From Enterococcus termitis (lineage in GTDB: Bacteria; Bacillota; Bacilli; Lactobacillales; Enterococcaceae): a DNA stretch of 64,000 nt. Of the stretch, positions 10,511 through 18,787 are shown in pieces; position 1 is the stretch's first letter; the number at the start of each line of letters is the position of its first letter. The notes under the pieces were generated by a model. The model saw only the letters and a list, made by a program, of their open reading frames with translations. It did no database searches and was not told the origin of the DNA. Made by a program: the position numbers and the translations under genes. The stretch is taken from the NCBI RefSeq assembly GCF_001730305.1, contig NZ_MIJY01000044.1, forward strand, positions 62,001 through 126,000, read 5' to 3'.

Positions 10511-10552
10511 TGAAAACACATACATTTTTGCATTACAATGAAAACGTAGTAA
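10511..10552 (+). promoter_or_regulatory. Candidate promoter and cre-like site before the carbamoyl-transfer operon
   Basis: TGAAAA (10511-10516) and TACAAT (10534-10539) are spaced 17 bp, a weak -35 consistent with activator dependence. TGAAAACGTAGTAA at 10539-10552 matches the catabolite-responsive consensus at about 12 of 14 positions and would sit at the transcription start. Confidence 0.4.
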
Positions 10553-10570
10553 AGAGATAGGAGGATACAT

Positions 10571-13500
10571 ATGTTAAACACAGTTATTTTGAAAAATAAT
10601 TATCAAGATTCTATCAACTTGATGCTGTTGACTAATCAAATCAATGCGCTTTCAACTGTCAACATGAGTCAGCTGATGATGGGAACAGATGCAAATAAAG
10701 ATATTTTGCTGAATACAGAGCTTTTGACAGACGAGGCCAAAGCCGCGTCACCAAATGATTTAATGATCGTGGTGGATAGTGATGATCCCAAAATTATGGA
10801 TCAAGTATTACCTGAAGTAGATAAATTTTTAAATGACCTATCATCTAAAAGTTCAGATGAAAAAGAACACGTATCAACGACTTGGAAAGAAGCATTAGAA
10901 GAATTACCAGATGCAAACATGGCGTTATTCAGTATTCCAGGAGAATACGGTGCAGCTGAAATGGAAACCGCTTTAAAAAATGGTCTCCATGTGTTTTCAT
11001 TTACGGATAATATCCCAGTTGAAGATGAAGTCAAATTGAAAAAGTTAGCTCATGAAAAAGGGTTATTGATGATGGGACCAGACTGTGGTACCGGAATCAT
11101 TTCAAGTATTCCGATTGCCTTTACAAATGTTATCACGCCAGGAAATATCGGAGTCGTGGGTGCTTCTGGAACTGGAATTCAAGAAGTAACGACGATCATT
11201 GATCGTTTAGGCGGCGGAGTTGTCCACGCAATCGGTACAGGCGGTCGCGATTTAAGTGATAAAGTTGGCGCGGTAACGATGAAAGATGCAATCGTCGCTT
11301 TAGAAAACCACGCACCGACAGATGTGATCTGCGTTATCTCAAAACCACCTGCAAAAGAAGTCAGAGATGAAGTTGTTCAGTTGCTCCAAAGTATTTCTAA
11401 ACCAGTGGTAGCAATCTTTTTAGGTGAAAAACCAACAGCGCATGAAGGAAAAGTTTATTTAGCCCATACATTGGAAGAAACAGCACAGATTGCAGTCGAT
11501 TTAGCGAATGAAACAACAATCAAGGCAAACTATTTTGAAGAAATCGACATGCCGAAAGTTCGTGCACTAAGTGAAGATAAAGTTATCACAGGTTTATATT
11601 CTGGCGGAACTTTAGCTGCTGAAGCGGGAATGCTGATTTCAGAAGCGTTAGGACTGGAAGGATTAGTCAAAAAAGAAGGATATGTCTTACAATCACATGG
11701 CTATGATGTTATTGATCTAGGAGATGACATTTATACCCAAGGAAAACCACATCCAATGATCGATCCAGAAGTACGTATTAAAAAAATCCGTGAATATGCA
11801 GAAGACGAAAAAACTGGTGTGATTCTGCTTGATTTTGTTTTAGGCTATGGTGCCCATGAAGATATGGTCGGAGCGTTGCTTCCTGTGATCAAAGAAGAAC
11901 AAGCAAAAGCTGCTGCAAATGGACGTGAACTTTATTTTGTAGCAACAGTCGTTGGCACAAATAACGATCCGCAAAACTATGCACAAGCCGTTGAACAGCT
12001 AAAAGAAAACAATGTCCTAGTTGCACCTAGTAATGCCAAAGCAGTTCGTCTAGCTTTAGGCCTAAAAGGTATTTCTTTATCAGAAGCAGACAAAGCGGTT
12101 GTTTCTTACCAAGGTGAAACGATCGATGTCCCAGCAGCCGGTGAAAAAGTAATGGAATTATTGAATACGAAACCAAGAATCATCAATGTCGGTTTACAAA
12201 GTTTCAATGAATCCATTCAAAAATTTGATGGTAAATCAGAACAATTCAATTGGAAACCAAGAGCAAACGGCAATAAGAAAATGATCAAAATTCTAAATGC
12301 TTTAGAAGATCATGCCGAAGAAATCGATCGTGAAAACCAAAAAGTGATCGAAAAAATCAAAAATGCGCAACCCTTTTTAACAGATGTTGTCTTAGCTAAA
12401 ACGGTGATCCCAGAATTAAATGAAACGCAAAAAACAATTTTACATGCTGGTCCTCCAATTGAGTGGCAAGCGATGACTGGTCCGATGAAAGGTGCTGTGG
12501 TCGGCGCGGCAATTTTTGAAGGCTGGGCAGCAAATGAAGCGGAAGTCAGCCAATTGATCAAAAATAACGAGATTCGTTTTATTCCATGTCACCATGTGAA
12601 TGCAGTAGGTCCGATGGGCGGAATCACTTCTGCTAATATGCCGGTCTTTGTCGTGGAAAACCGTTTAGACGGTACACGTGGCTACTGTACGATGAATGAA
12701 GGAATCGGAAAAGTCTTACGTTTTGGTGCTTTTTCAGAAGAAGTAATCACACGCCTAAACTGGTTGCGTGATGTGTTAGGCCCAACACTTTCAAAAGCAT
12801 TGAATAAAAGTGAAGACGGCATCAATTTAAGTGTCTTGATTGCTCGTTCAATTACGATGGGGGATGAATTCCATCAACGTAATTTCGCTGCATCCTTAAA
12901 CTTTTTACGAGAAATTGCCCCATATATCATTTTAGTAGATATGGACGTTCAAGATCGATTTGATGTCATGAAATTTTTAGCAGATACAGATCAATTCTTC
13001 TTGAATATCATGATGGCTGCTGCAAAAACAATTGTTGACACAGCGAGAAAAGAGGCAAAAGGTACAATCGTAACAACGCTTGCTAGAAATGGTGTGGACT
13101 TTGGTGTACGGATCGCACAAACAAATGATGAATGGTTTACTGCACCTGTTAATACACCGAAGGGCTTATATTTCACTGGCTTTACAGAAGATGACGGCAA
13201 TCCGGATATGGGAGATAGTGCAATCACAGAAACTGTCGGTGTTGGTGGTATGGCGATGGTTGCAGCTCCTGGTGTTACACGTTTCGTTGGGGCTGGCGGT
13301 TTCCAAGATGCGTTAGATACTTCAAATGAAATGGCAAAAATCAGTGATACGCACAATCCAACTTGGACGATTCCAACTTGGGATTTCCAAGGAACTTGTT
13401 TAGGGATCGATATTCGTAAAGTTGTTGAAACTGGAATCACTCCAGTCATCAATACAGGAATCGCGCATAAAGATGCGGGTGTTGGTCAAATCGGTGCAGG

Positions 13501-13579
13501 AACCGTTCGCGCACCTTTAGCTTGTTTTGAAAAAGCATTAGAAGCATATGCGAAAGAACTAGGGATCACAGTCGAGTAA
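10571..13579 (+). CDS. Fused FdrA-like / DUF1116 (YlbE-like) protein, putative oxamate carbamoyltransferase subunits
   Basis: 1002 residues after AGGAGG. Residues 1 to about 515 match FdrA (AllF): a succinyl-CoA-synthetase-like fold with GVVGASGTGIQEVTTIIDRL at 194-213. From about 535 to the end the sequence matches DUF1116/YlbE (AllG), e.g. HAGPPIEWQAMTGPMKGA and GVGGMAMVAAPGVTRFVGAG. In E. coli these are separate proteins that, with YlbF (AllH), form oxamate carbamoyltransferase, converting carbamoyl-oxamate and phosphate to oxamate and carbamoyl phosphate. Here two subunits are joined in one chain. Carbamate kinase and a DUF2877 (YlbF-like) gene are in the same operon, giving the whole set. 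The reaction on this organism's substrate is inferred from that context. Confidence 0.85.
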   Translation: MLNTVILKNNYQDSINLMLLTNQINALSTVNMSQLMMGTDANKDILLNTELLTDEAKAASPNDLMIVVDSDDPKIMDQVLPEVDKFLNDLSSKSSDEKEHVSTTWKEALEELPDANMALFSIPGEYGAAEMETALKNGLHVFSFTDNIPVEDEVKLKKLAHEKGLLMMGPDCGTGIISSIPIAFTNVITPGNIGVVGASGTGIQEVTTIIDRLGGGVVHAIGTGGRDLSDKVGAVTMKDAIVALENHAPTDVICVISKPPAKEVRDEVVQLLQSISKPVVAIFLGEKPTAHEGKVYLAHTLEETAQIAVDLANETTIKANYFEEIDMPKVRALSEDKVITGLYSGGTLAAEAGMLISEALGLEGLVKKEGYVLQSHGYDVIDLGDDIYTQGKPHPMIDPEVRIKKIREYAEDEKTGVILLDFVLGYGAHEDMVGALLPVIKEEQAKAAANGRELYFVATVVGTNNDPQNYAQAVEQLKENNVLVAPSNAKAVRLALGLKGISLSEADKAVVSYQGETIDVPAAGEKVMELLNTKPRIINVGLQSFNESIQKFDGKSEQFNWKPRANGNKKMIKILNALEDHAEEIDRENQKVIEKIKNAQPFLTDVVLAKTVIPELNETQKTILHAGPPIEWQAMTGPMKGAVVGAAIFEGWAANEAEVSQLIKNNEIRFIPCHHVNAVGPMGGITSANMPVFVVENRLDGTRGYCTMNEGIGKVLRFGAFSEEVITRLNWLRDVLGPTLSKALNKSEDGINLSVLIARSITMGDEFHQRNFAASLNFLREIAPYIILVDMDVQDRFDVMKFLADTDQFFLNIMMAAAKTIVDTARKEAKGTIVTTLARNGVDFGVRIAQTNDEWFTAPVNTPKGLYFTGFTEDDGNPDMGDSAITETVGVGGMAMVAAPGVTRFVGAGGFQDALDTSNEMAKISDTHNPTWTIPTWDFQGTCLGIDIRKVVETGITPVINTGIAHKDAGVGQIGAGTVRAPLACFEKALEAYAKELGITVE

Positions 13580-13595
13580 TAAGGGGGAAAAATTC

Positions 13596-14528
13596 GTGTT
13601 GAATGTTATCGCTTTGGGCGGAAACGCCATTTTAGATAAAATACCGACAGATGAAGGACAACGTGAGGTTGTCAGAACGGTTGCAGCGGAGATCGCTTCG
13701 TTTATCAAGCAAGGAGAACAAGTTGTTTTATGTCATGGGAATGGGCCTCAGGTGGGGAATCTCTTGATCCAGCAAAAAATGGGTGATTCAGAAAAAACAC
13801 CGATGATGAAATTAGATACAAATGTTGCCATGACTGAAGGGAGTATCGGCTACTGGATTCAGCAGGCACTTCAAAATGAATTAAAAAAACAAGGGGTAGA
13901 AAAAAGTGTTGTGAGTGTTGTGACACAAGTTGAAGTCGATAAAAATGACCCGTCATTTACAACACCGACAAAACCAATCGGGCCTTTTTATACAAAAGAA
14001 GAAGCGGATGAAAAAGTCATGAAAGGAGAGGGCGTTTACGCAGAGGATTCTGGACGTGGTTACCGTAAGGTGATCGCGTCGCCAGAACCTAGAAAAATCA
14101 TTGAAAAAGAAGCTATTCAATCATTGATCGCTGCAGGAGTCATTACGGTTTGTGTCGGCGGTGGCGGTGTACCTGTTGTTTCTGATGAACAGGGAATACT
14201 AACTGGGGTTGAAGCGGTGATCGATAAAGATTTATCTGCACAAAAGCTGGCAGAAGAAATTGGAGCAGAGCGTTTGATTGTTTTAACAGGTGTTGATAAC
14301 ATCTATATTAACTTCAATCAGCCGAATCAACAGAAATTGGAAAAAATAACCGTTGCTCAAGCACAGACATACATTTCGGAAGGACAATTTCCAGCAGGCA
14401 GCATGCTGCCAAAAGTGGAGTCTGCGATTGCTTTTGTCAAAGATCATACGGATAGAGAAGTTGTGATCACCTCTATTGAAAACTTAGGGAATATTCCTAA
14501 AGGATATGGAACCAAAATTGTTTGTTAA
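13596..14528 (+). CDS. arcC: Carbamate kinase
   Basis: 310 residues, the standard length. It starts LNVIALGGNA and contains VLCHGNGPQVGNL, CVGGGGVPVV and DKDLSAQKLAEEIGA, the conserved nucleotide- and carbamate-binding segments of the amino-acid-kinase-fold family. It transfers phosphate from carbamoyl phosphate to ADP, giving ATP, CO2 and ammonia. The GTG start at 13596 lies behind AAGGGGG. It is 16 bp downstream of the FdrA-YlbE fusion and has no arginine-deiminase genes nearby, so its role here is the ATP-yielding last step of carbamoyl-compound catabolism (the AllK role) rather than arginine fermentation. Confidence 0.92.
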   Translation: MLNVIALGGNAILDKIPTDEGQREVVRTVAAEIASFIKQGEQVVLCHGNGPQVGNLLIQQKMGDSEKTPMMKLDTNVAMTEGSIGYWIQQALQNELKKQGVEKSVVSVVTQVEVDKNDPSFTTPTKPIGPFYTKEEADEKVMKGEGVYAEDSGRGYRKVIASPEPRKIIEKEAIQSLIAAGVITVCVGGGGVPVVSDEQGILTGVEAVIDKDLSAQKLAEEIGAERLIVLTGVDNIYINFNQPNQQKLEKITVAQAQTYISEGQFPAGSMLPKVESAIAFVKDHTDREVVITSIENLGNIPKGYGTKIVC

Positions 14529-14555
14529 CTAAAAAGCACAAGAAGGAGTAGAGCG

Positions 14556-15914
14556 ATGAAACTACGAAAAAAAATGATGTTTCTTTTATTGTCGATCTTT
14601 ATTGGAGCATTATCGGGGATTAGTGCGTTTGCAGCTGAAATAAATGAAGTTGTTGCGCCTACAGGATTTAAAGCTATTTTAGTATTGATACCATTGATTT
14701 TAGTGTTAGTATTATTGTTCAAAAAAGTGGATATGATCATCGCCGGATTAGTTGCCGGGATTTTAGCAATGATCATTGGCGGAATCAGTCTGGCGGATGC
14801 TAATAAGCAGTTACTTGAAACGATTCCGTCAATGTTGAGTATTACAGTACCGATCATCAATTCAGCTGTTGCCATGGCCGTTTTTAAAGCTGGAAGTTAT
14901 TCAGCAGCCTTGACCTTAGCTAAACGTGGTACTAAAGGTAAAGTGGAGTATGTTTCAGCCTTTATCGTTATTTTGTTAGCAGCTGCGACGTATATGTCAG
15001 GAATCGGCGGCGGCAGTGCAATGGTTATCGCACCTTTAGCATTTGCAGCAGTTGGTGTGGTGCCGGAATTAATCGCGGCAATGTCTTTAGCGGCAGCCGT
15101 ATCGTTTACAACATCACCAGCATCATTAGAATCAAGTATCGTGTCAAAATTAGGGGATGTTAGTGTCGCTTCTTATGTGTCACAAATGCGTCCGTTCTGG
15201 TTACTATTTGTTGTCTTAGCGATTGTTTTAGCCTTTTGGGGTACGAAACACCGCAATATTGGCTTTAAGGAATCCGAAGATGATGAATATGAACAAAAGA
15301 GTAATGGTGAATTATTCAAGATTACCTTACCAGCGATTTTCTTATTATTTGCAGTAATTTTCGGTCCAGTTGTGAATGACTTGATTGGCTTTGCATTCTT
15401 TACACCGCTTGTTTATATGGTGTTGACCTTAGCATTGGTTTACTTATGTACAAATTTTTCGATGAATCAGTCAGTGGAAGCAATGGTCGATGGCTCTACG
15501 TATATTCTGACTCGTTTATTCCAAGTAGGGATTTTCTTAGCCTTTATCAATGTAATTGCGCAAACAGGAACATTTGCAGTAATTGCAGGTGTAGCACAAA
15601 ATGCGCCTGAGTTTATCGTGGTTCCAGTTGCGATCTTAACCGGGATCTTGATCGGAATTCCAGCTGGGGCTTACGTGGGTTCTGTTTTAACATTAGTATT
15701 GCCTGTTGCGGTTTCATTAGGCTTCCCGCCATTGGCACTAGGGTTCGTCACAGTGGGTGTTGGTCTAGGTAGCCAAATGAGTTTCGTAAATATTACAATG
15801 CAGGCCTTATCATCAGGCTTCCAAATTCCGATTTTAGATGTTGTAAAAGGAAATGTGAAGTGGTTAAGTCTGGCCTCAGTGATTTTATTAGTAATTGGTT
15901 TTATTTTCGGATAA
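14556..15914 (+). CDS. Putative permease of the ion-transporter (IT)-like type
   Basis: 452 residues, very hydrophobic, roughly 11-12 membrane segments. The N-terminus resembles a cleavable signal (FIGALSGISAFAAE), then LVLIPLILVLVLLF. Two re-entrant-loop-like Gly/Ser-rich stretches (MSGIGGGSAMVIAPLAFAA and IPAGAYVGSVLTLVLPVA) fall in the two halves, as in inverted-repeat IT-superfamily carriers for organic anions. It lies between carbamate kinase and the amidohydrolase with short gaps, so it probably imports the operon's substrate or exports an end product such as oxamate. I do not recognise a characterised family member, and the transport direction is unknown. Confidence 0.7.
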   Translation: MKLRKKMMFLLLSIFIGALSGISAFAAEINEVVAPTGFKAILVLIPLILVLVLLFKKVDMIIAGLVAGILAMIIGGISLADANKQLLETIPSMLSITVPIINSAVAMAVFKAGSYSAALTLAKRGTKGKVEYVSAFIVILLAAATYMSGIGGGSAMVIAPLAFAAVGVVPELIAAMSLAAAVSFTTSPASLESSIVSKLGDVSVASYVSQMRPFWLLFVVLAIVLAFWGTKHRNIGFKESEDDEYEQKSNGELFKITLPAIFLLFAVIFGPVVNDLIGFAFFTPLVYMVLTLALVYLCTNFSMNQSVEAMVDGSTYILTRLFQVGIFLAFINVIAQTGTFAVIAGVAQNAPEFIVVPVAILTGILIGIPAGAYVGSVLTLVLPVAVSLGFPPLALGFVTVGVGLGSQMSFVNITMQALSSGFQIPILDVVKGNVKWLSLASVILLVIGFIFG

Positions 15915-15935
15915 AAATAAGAAGGAGTGGCAAAA

Positions 15936-17159
15936 ATGGATTTATTGATCAAACAAGCGCGTATTAAAGATGGAGAAGCATTACAGGACGTTGCAATCGA
16001 CAATGGAAAAATCATCGAAATCGCACCAGAGATTTCTGGTGAAGCCAAAGAAGTGATCGAAGCGGACGGACGTGTCTTGATTCCTGGTTTAGTAGAAAGT
16101 CATATTCATTTGGACAAAGCCTTGATCGCAGATAGAGAACCAAACAAATCGGGTACATTACAAGAAGCGATCCAAGTAACAGCAAAATTAAAACCAACAT
16201 TTACAGAAGAAGATATTTACAGTCGCGCCAAACAAGCACTAGAAATGATCATCAGTCATGGAGCAACGGCTGTCAGAACACATGCAGAATTTGACCCAGC
16301 TCAAGGCTTCACTGGATTTAATACGATCATGAAACTAAAAGAAGAATACAAAGACCTAATCGACATGCAGGTTGTTGCATTCCCGCAAGAAGGGATTTTC
16401 AAAGCACCTGGTACAGAAAAAATGATGTATGAAGCAATGGAAATGGGCGCAGATGTTGTCGGAGGAATTCCTTACAACGATGCACCAGCAAATGAACATA
16501 TCGACTTGATTTTTGAGATCGCGAAGAAGTATGATAAAGATATCGATTTACACCAAGATTTTGCAGACGAAGCAGATGATACATCAATCGAATACTTATG
16601 CGAAAAAACGATCAAAGAAGGGTATGAAGGTCGTGTATCTGTCGGACATTTAACTGCTCTTCATGCGATGGAACCAGAGCGCTTAGCTAAAGTCATCGAT
16701 CTGATGGTCAAAGCACAAATCAATGTAATGCCGTTGCCTGCGACTGATTTACATTTAGGCGCACGTAATGATCAATACAATGTTCGTCGTGCAGTGACGC
16801 CAATTCGTAAATTACGTGATGCAGGTGTCAATGTTGCCTTGGCAACAAATAATATCCGTAATGGCTTTACACCTTATGGTAATGGCGATTTGATCCAAAT
16901 TGCGATGTTGGCTGTTCCTGTGGGGCATCTTGGCGGAGCAGATGATTTACCAACTGTTCTACCAATGATCACAGAAAATCCTGCAAAAGCGTTAGGATTG
17001 AAAGACTACGGATTAGCTGTTGGGAAAAAAGCAGATTTAGTTTTACTAGATACAAAAGCTGTAGCGACAGCATTGATTGACTTTCCAGAGCGTTCTTACG
17101 TAATAAAAAACGGAAAAGTGACCGTGAAAGTGGATAAAAAAGTCAATATCTTAAGATAA
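15936..17159 (+). CDS. Cytosine-deaminase-like amidohydrolase with altered metal-site residues
   Basis: 407 residues. The ATG at 15936 follows AAGGAG; an in-frame GTG at 15927 overlaps that site. Amidohydrolase-superfamily fold of the CodA group: HxH metal ligands His56/His58 in SHIHLDK, His206, His238 in VGHLTALHAM, and a C-terminal ALGLKDYGLAVGKKADLV typical of the family. Two usual catalytic positions differ. The HxDE motif is HQDF (Phe209 for the catalytic Glu), and the SDNIRD-like motif is ATNNIRN, with Asn305 where the metal-binding Asp normally sits. It may hydrolyse a cyclic or linear ureide feeding the carbamoyltransferase rather than deaminate a pyrimidine. Operon position is clear; the substrate is not. 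Confidence 0.8.
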   Translation: MDLLIKQARIKDGEALQDVAIDNGKIIEIAPEISGEAKEVIEADGRVLIPGLVESHIHLDKALIADREPNKSGTLQEAIQVTAKLKPTFTEEDIYSRAKQALEMIISHGATAVRTHAEFDPAQGFTGFNTIMKLKEEYKDLIDMQVVAFPQEGIFKAPGTEKMMYEAMEMGADVVGGIPYNDAPANEHIDLIFEIAKKYDKDIDLHQDFADEADDTSIEYLCEKTIKEGYEGRVSVGHLTALHAMEPERLAKVIDLMVKAQINVMPLPATDLHLGARNDQYNVRRAVTPIRKLRDAGVNVALATNNIRNGFTPYGNGDLIQIAMLAVPVGHLGGADDLPTVLPMITENPAKALGLKDYGLAVGKKADLVLLDTKAVATALIDFPERSYVIKNGKVTVKVDKKVNILR

Positions 17160-17177
17160 TTTTTTGAAAGAAAGAGG

Positions 17178-17212
17178 CTAAGATAAAAGTGTAACATCAG
17201 CTTTTATCTTAG
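17178..17212 (+). repeat. Inverted repeat between amidohydrolase and DUF2877 genes
   Basis: Perfect 12-bp arms CTAAGATAAAAG / CTTTTATCTTAG around an 11-base loop, without a following T run. It may be an RNA-processing or partial-attenuation hairpin that lowers expression of the last operon gene. Confidence 0.6.
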
Positions 17213-17243
17213 GCTCGATCTTTCGTTAAAGAAGGCGGACTAA

Positions 17244-18068
17244 ATGAAAGAGCAGACAATCATAAGCGATTATTTAACGAAACTAAATAGGTGTGGTATG
17301 GGCCGTGTGCATAGTGTTTTTGAGCATTCTTTGAATCTCTCTGTGAATGATCGGTTGATCAACATTACCTCATCAGAGGATTTTTTATCTAGCTTTGGGT
17401 TGAAACTATCGGTCACAGACTTTACCCTGCTTCAACCTTACTGTCAGCAGGGAAATCTAGTGAAGCTGACGCGCGATTCAATGACTGTTTACAGTAATTT
17501 CGGCATTCAAACTATCCAATTAGCACCATTAGTCAAAATGGAGTTGAAAATTCAGCCGCTTCCATATGGTGAAGAAATACTTCAGAAATTGTTGACCGTT
17601 CTTAAAGAAAAACACCTAGAATCTAAAATCGGATTAAGCATTGGCGATAGAGAAGCGTGCTATTTTACTCAACTAGCAGAAAACAAAGTAGAAGATTGGG
17701 AGCAGATCGTAACGTATTTAATTGGGCGAGGGAAAGGACTGACACCGAGTGGCGATGATCTATTGCTCGGCTATTTATTTATGTTGAAGACCTATCAGCA
17801 TCCAGCTGCTTCAACAGTTGCCGAACAGATAAAAACGCATATTACAGCGACAACAAGTATCAGTGAAAATTATTTTTATGCGCTGCTTGATGATTACGTC
17901 AGCTCAGTGGTGATGGCGGTATGGAGAGCGTTAGAGGGAAAAGAATCTCACGCTCATTTTGAAGAAAAAATCGCTAGGCTGCTAGAAGTCGGTCATACCT
18001 CGGGGCATGATATGTGTTATGGTATTTTATTGGGAACGAAGGCAGTATTAAATGAGCGAGGCCAGTAG
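17244..18068 (+). CDS. DUF2877 (YlbF/AllH-like) protein, putative third carbamoyltransferase subunit
   Basis: 274 residues. It carries both DUF2877 signatures: GLTPSGDDLLLG at 165-176 and GHTSGHDMCYGILLG near the C-terminus. In E. coli the homologous YlbF (AllH) is required with FdrA and YlbE for oxamate carbamoyltransferase activity. The gene is the last of the operon, set off from the amidohydrolase by an 84-bp gap holding a hairpin, and ends in a terminator. This position completes an AllFGHK-like set. The exact biochemical part played by this subunit is not evident from sequence. Confidence 0.82.
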   Translation: MKEQTIISDYLTKLNRCGMGRVHSVFEHSLNLSVNDRLINITSSEDFLSSFGLKLSVTDFTLLQPYCQQGNLVKLTRDSMTVYSNFGIQTIQLAPLVKMELKIQPLPYGEEILQKLLTVLKEKHLESKIGLSIGDREACYFTQLAENKVEDWEQIVTYLIGRGKGLTPSGDDLLLGYLFMLKTYQHPAASTVAEQIKTHITATTSISENYFYALLDDYVSSVVMAVWRALEGKESHAHFEEKIARLLEVGHTSGHDMCYGILLGTKAVLNERGQ

Positions 18069-18100
18069 GAAAGAACATTTCTTTTCACTGGGCTTTTTTT
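18060..18100 (+). terminator. Rho-independent terminator of the carbamoyl-transfer operon
   Basis: An imperfect stem (GCCAGT...GAAAGA with TCTTTTCACTGGGC) is followed by seven T, beginning at the stop codon of the DUF2877 gene. Confidence 0.65.
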
Positions 18101-18787
18101 GTCTATTTTTGTTATTCTAAACGAAAACTATCATAAATCCAGTATTAGATGTTCAATAGATTGAAGGGGAGAAGGGTTAACAGTGAGCGTTTCATAAGAT
18201 ACTAATTAATGGAAGAAGTTAGTTGAATCGAATCTAAATTTAGAGATGTGTTCTTTAATGTTTGAGCTGGATTGGGTGCGCTAATTATCGTATTATAATA
18301 AGGAAATTTGTGTGGAATTTTACAAACCACAGTACAACTGGCGTTGGAAATCAATAATGACAGAACTATTTTACACATGAAAACAAAAAAGATAATCATA
18401 TCTAGGTGTTGGATCTATTAGTTATTTTGGGTCAATATCTTTATAGAAATTTTGCTTGAGCCAGATAAACGAAATTTGAGGCTGCTAATCTAAGGGACCA
18501 AATTAGTTTTATAAAAATGCTGATCGATGGTACTAAGATTTAACATCGATTTTCTACTTTGGCGGACGTTGATTAAAGAAAGGAGAATGAGGATATGGCT
18601 ATGTCTAAATAATGTTGCTGAATAAATTTATATATATGCTAATTGTACAACGATTTATATAGTCCAAATTAGTAGGACAAAATATTAGTTTTTTCTCAAA
18701 GGAGGCTCAAAATACGGACCTTTGCTGAGTAAAAGTATTTTTCAGTCATATTAAATTTTCTTATTATTGAAGGGAGATAATCAATTA
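18100..18787. other. Long intergenic region before the beta-helix adhesin
   Basis: About 690 bp of AT-rich DNA. A five-codon ORF with a good AAGGAG site (ATG at 18595, MAMSK) could be a leader peptide, but nothing else supports it. No clear promoter, riboswitch or decayed gene recognised. Confidence 0.4.

Noticed and set aside
12991-13452. 153-codon minus-strand frame
   Set aside because: Shadow of the FdrA-YlbE fusion gene.
18202-18399. 65-codon minus-strand frame with a hydrophobic N-terminus
   Set aside because: No ribosome binding site and no family resemblance; left unannotated though not impossible.
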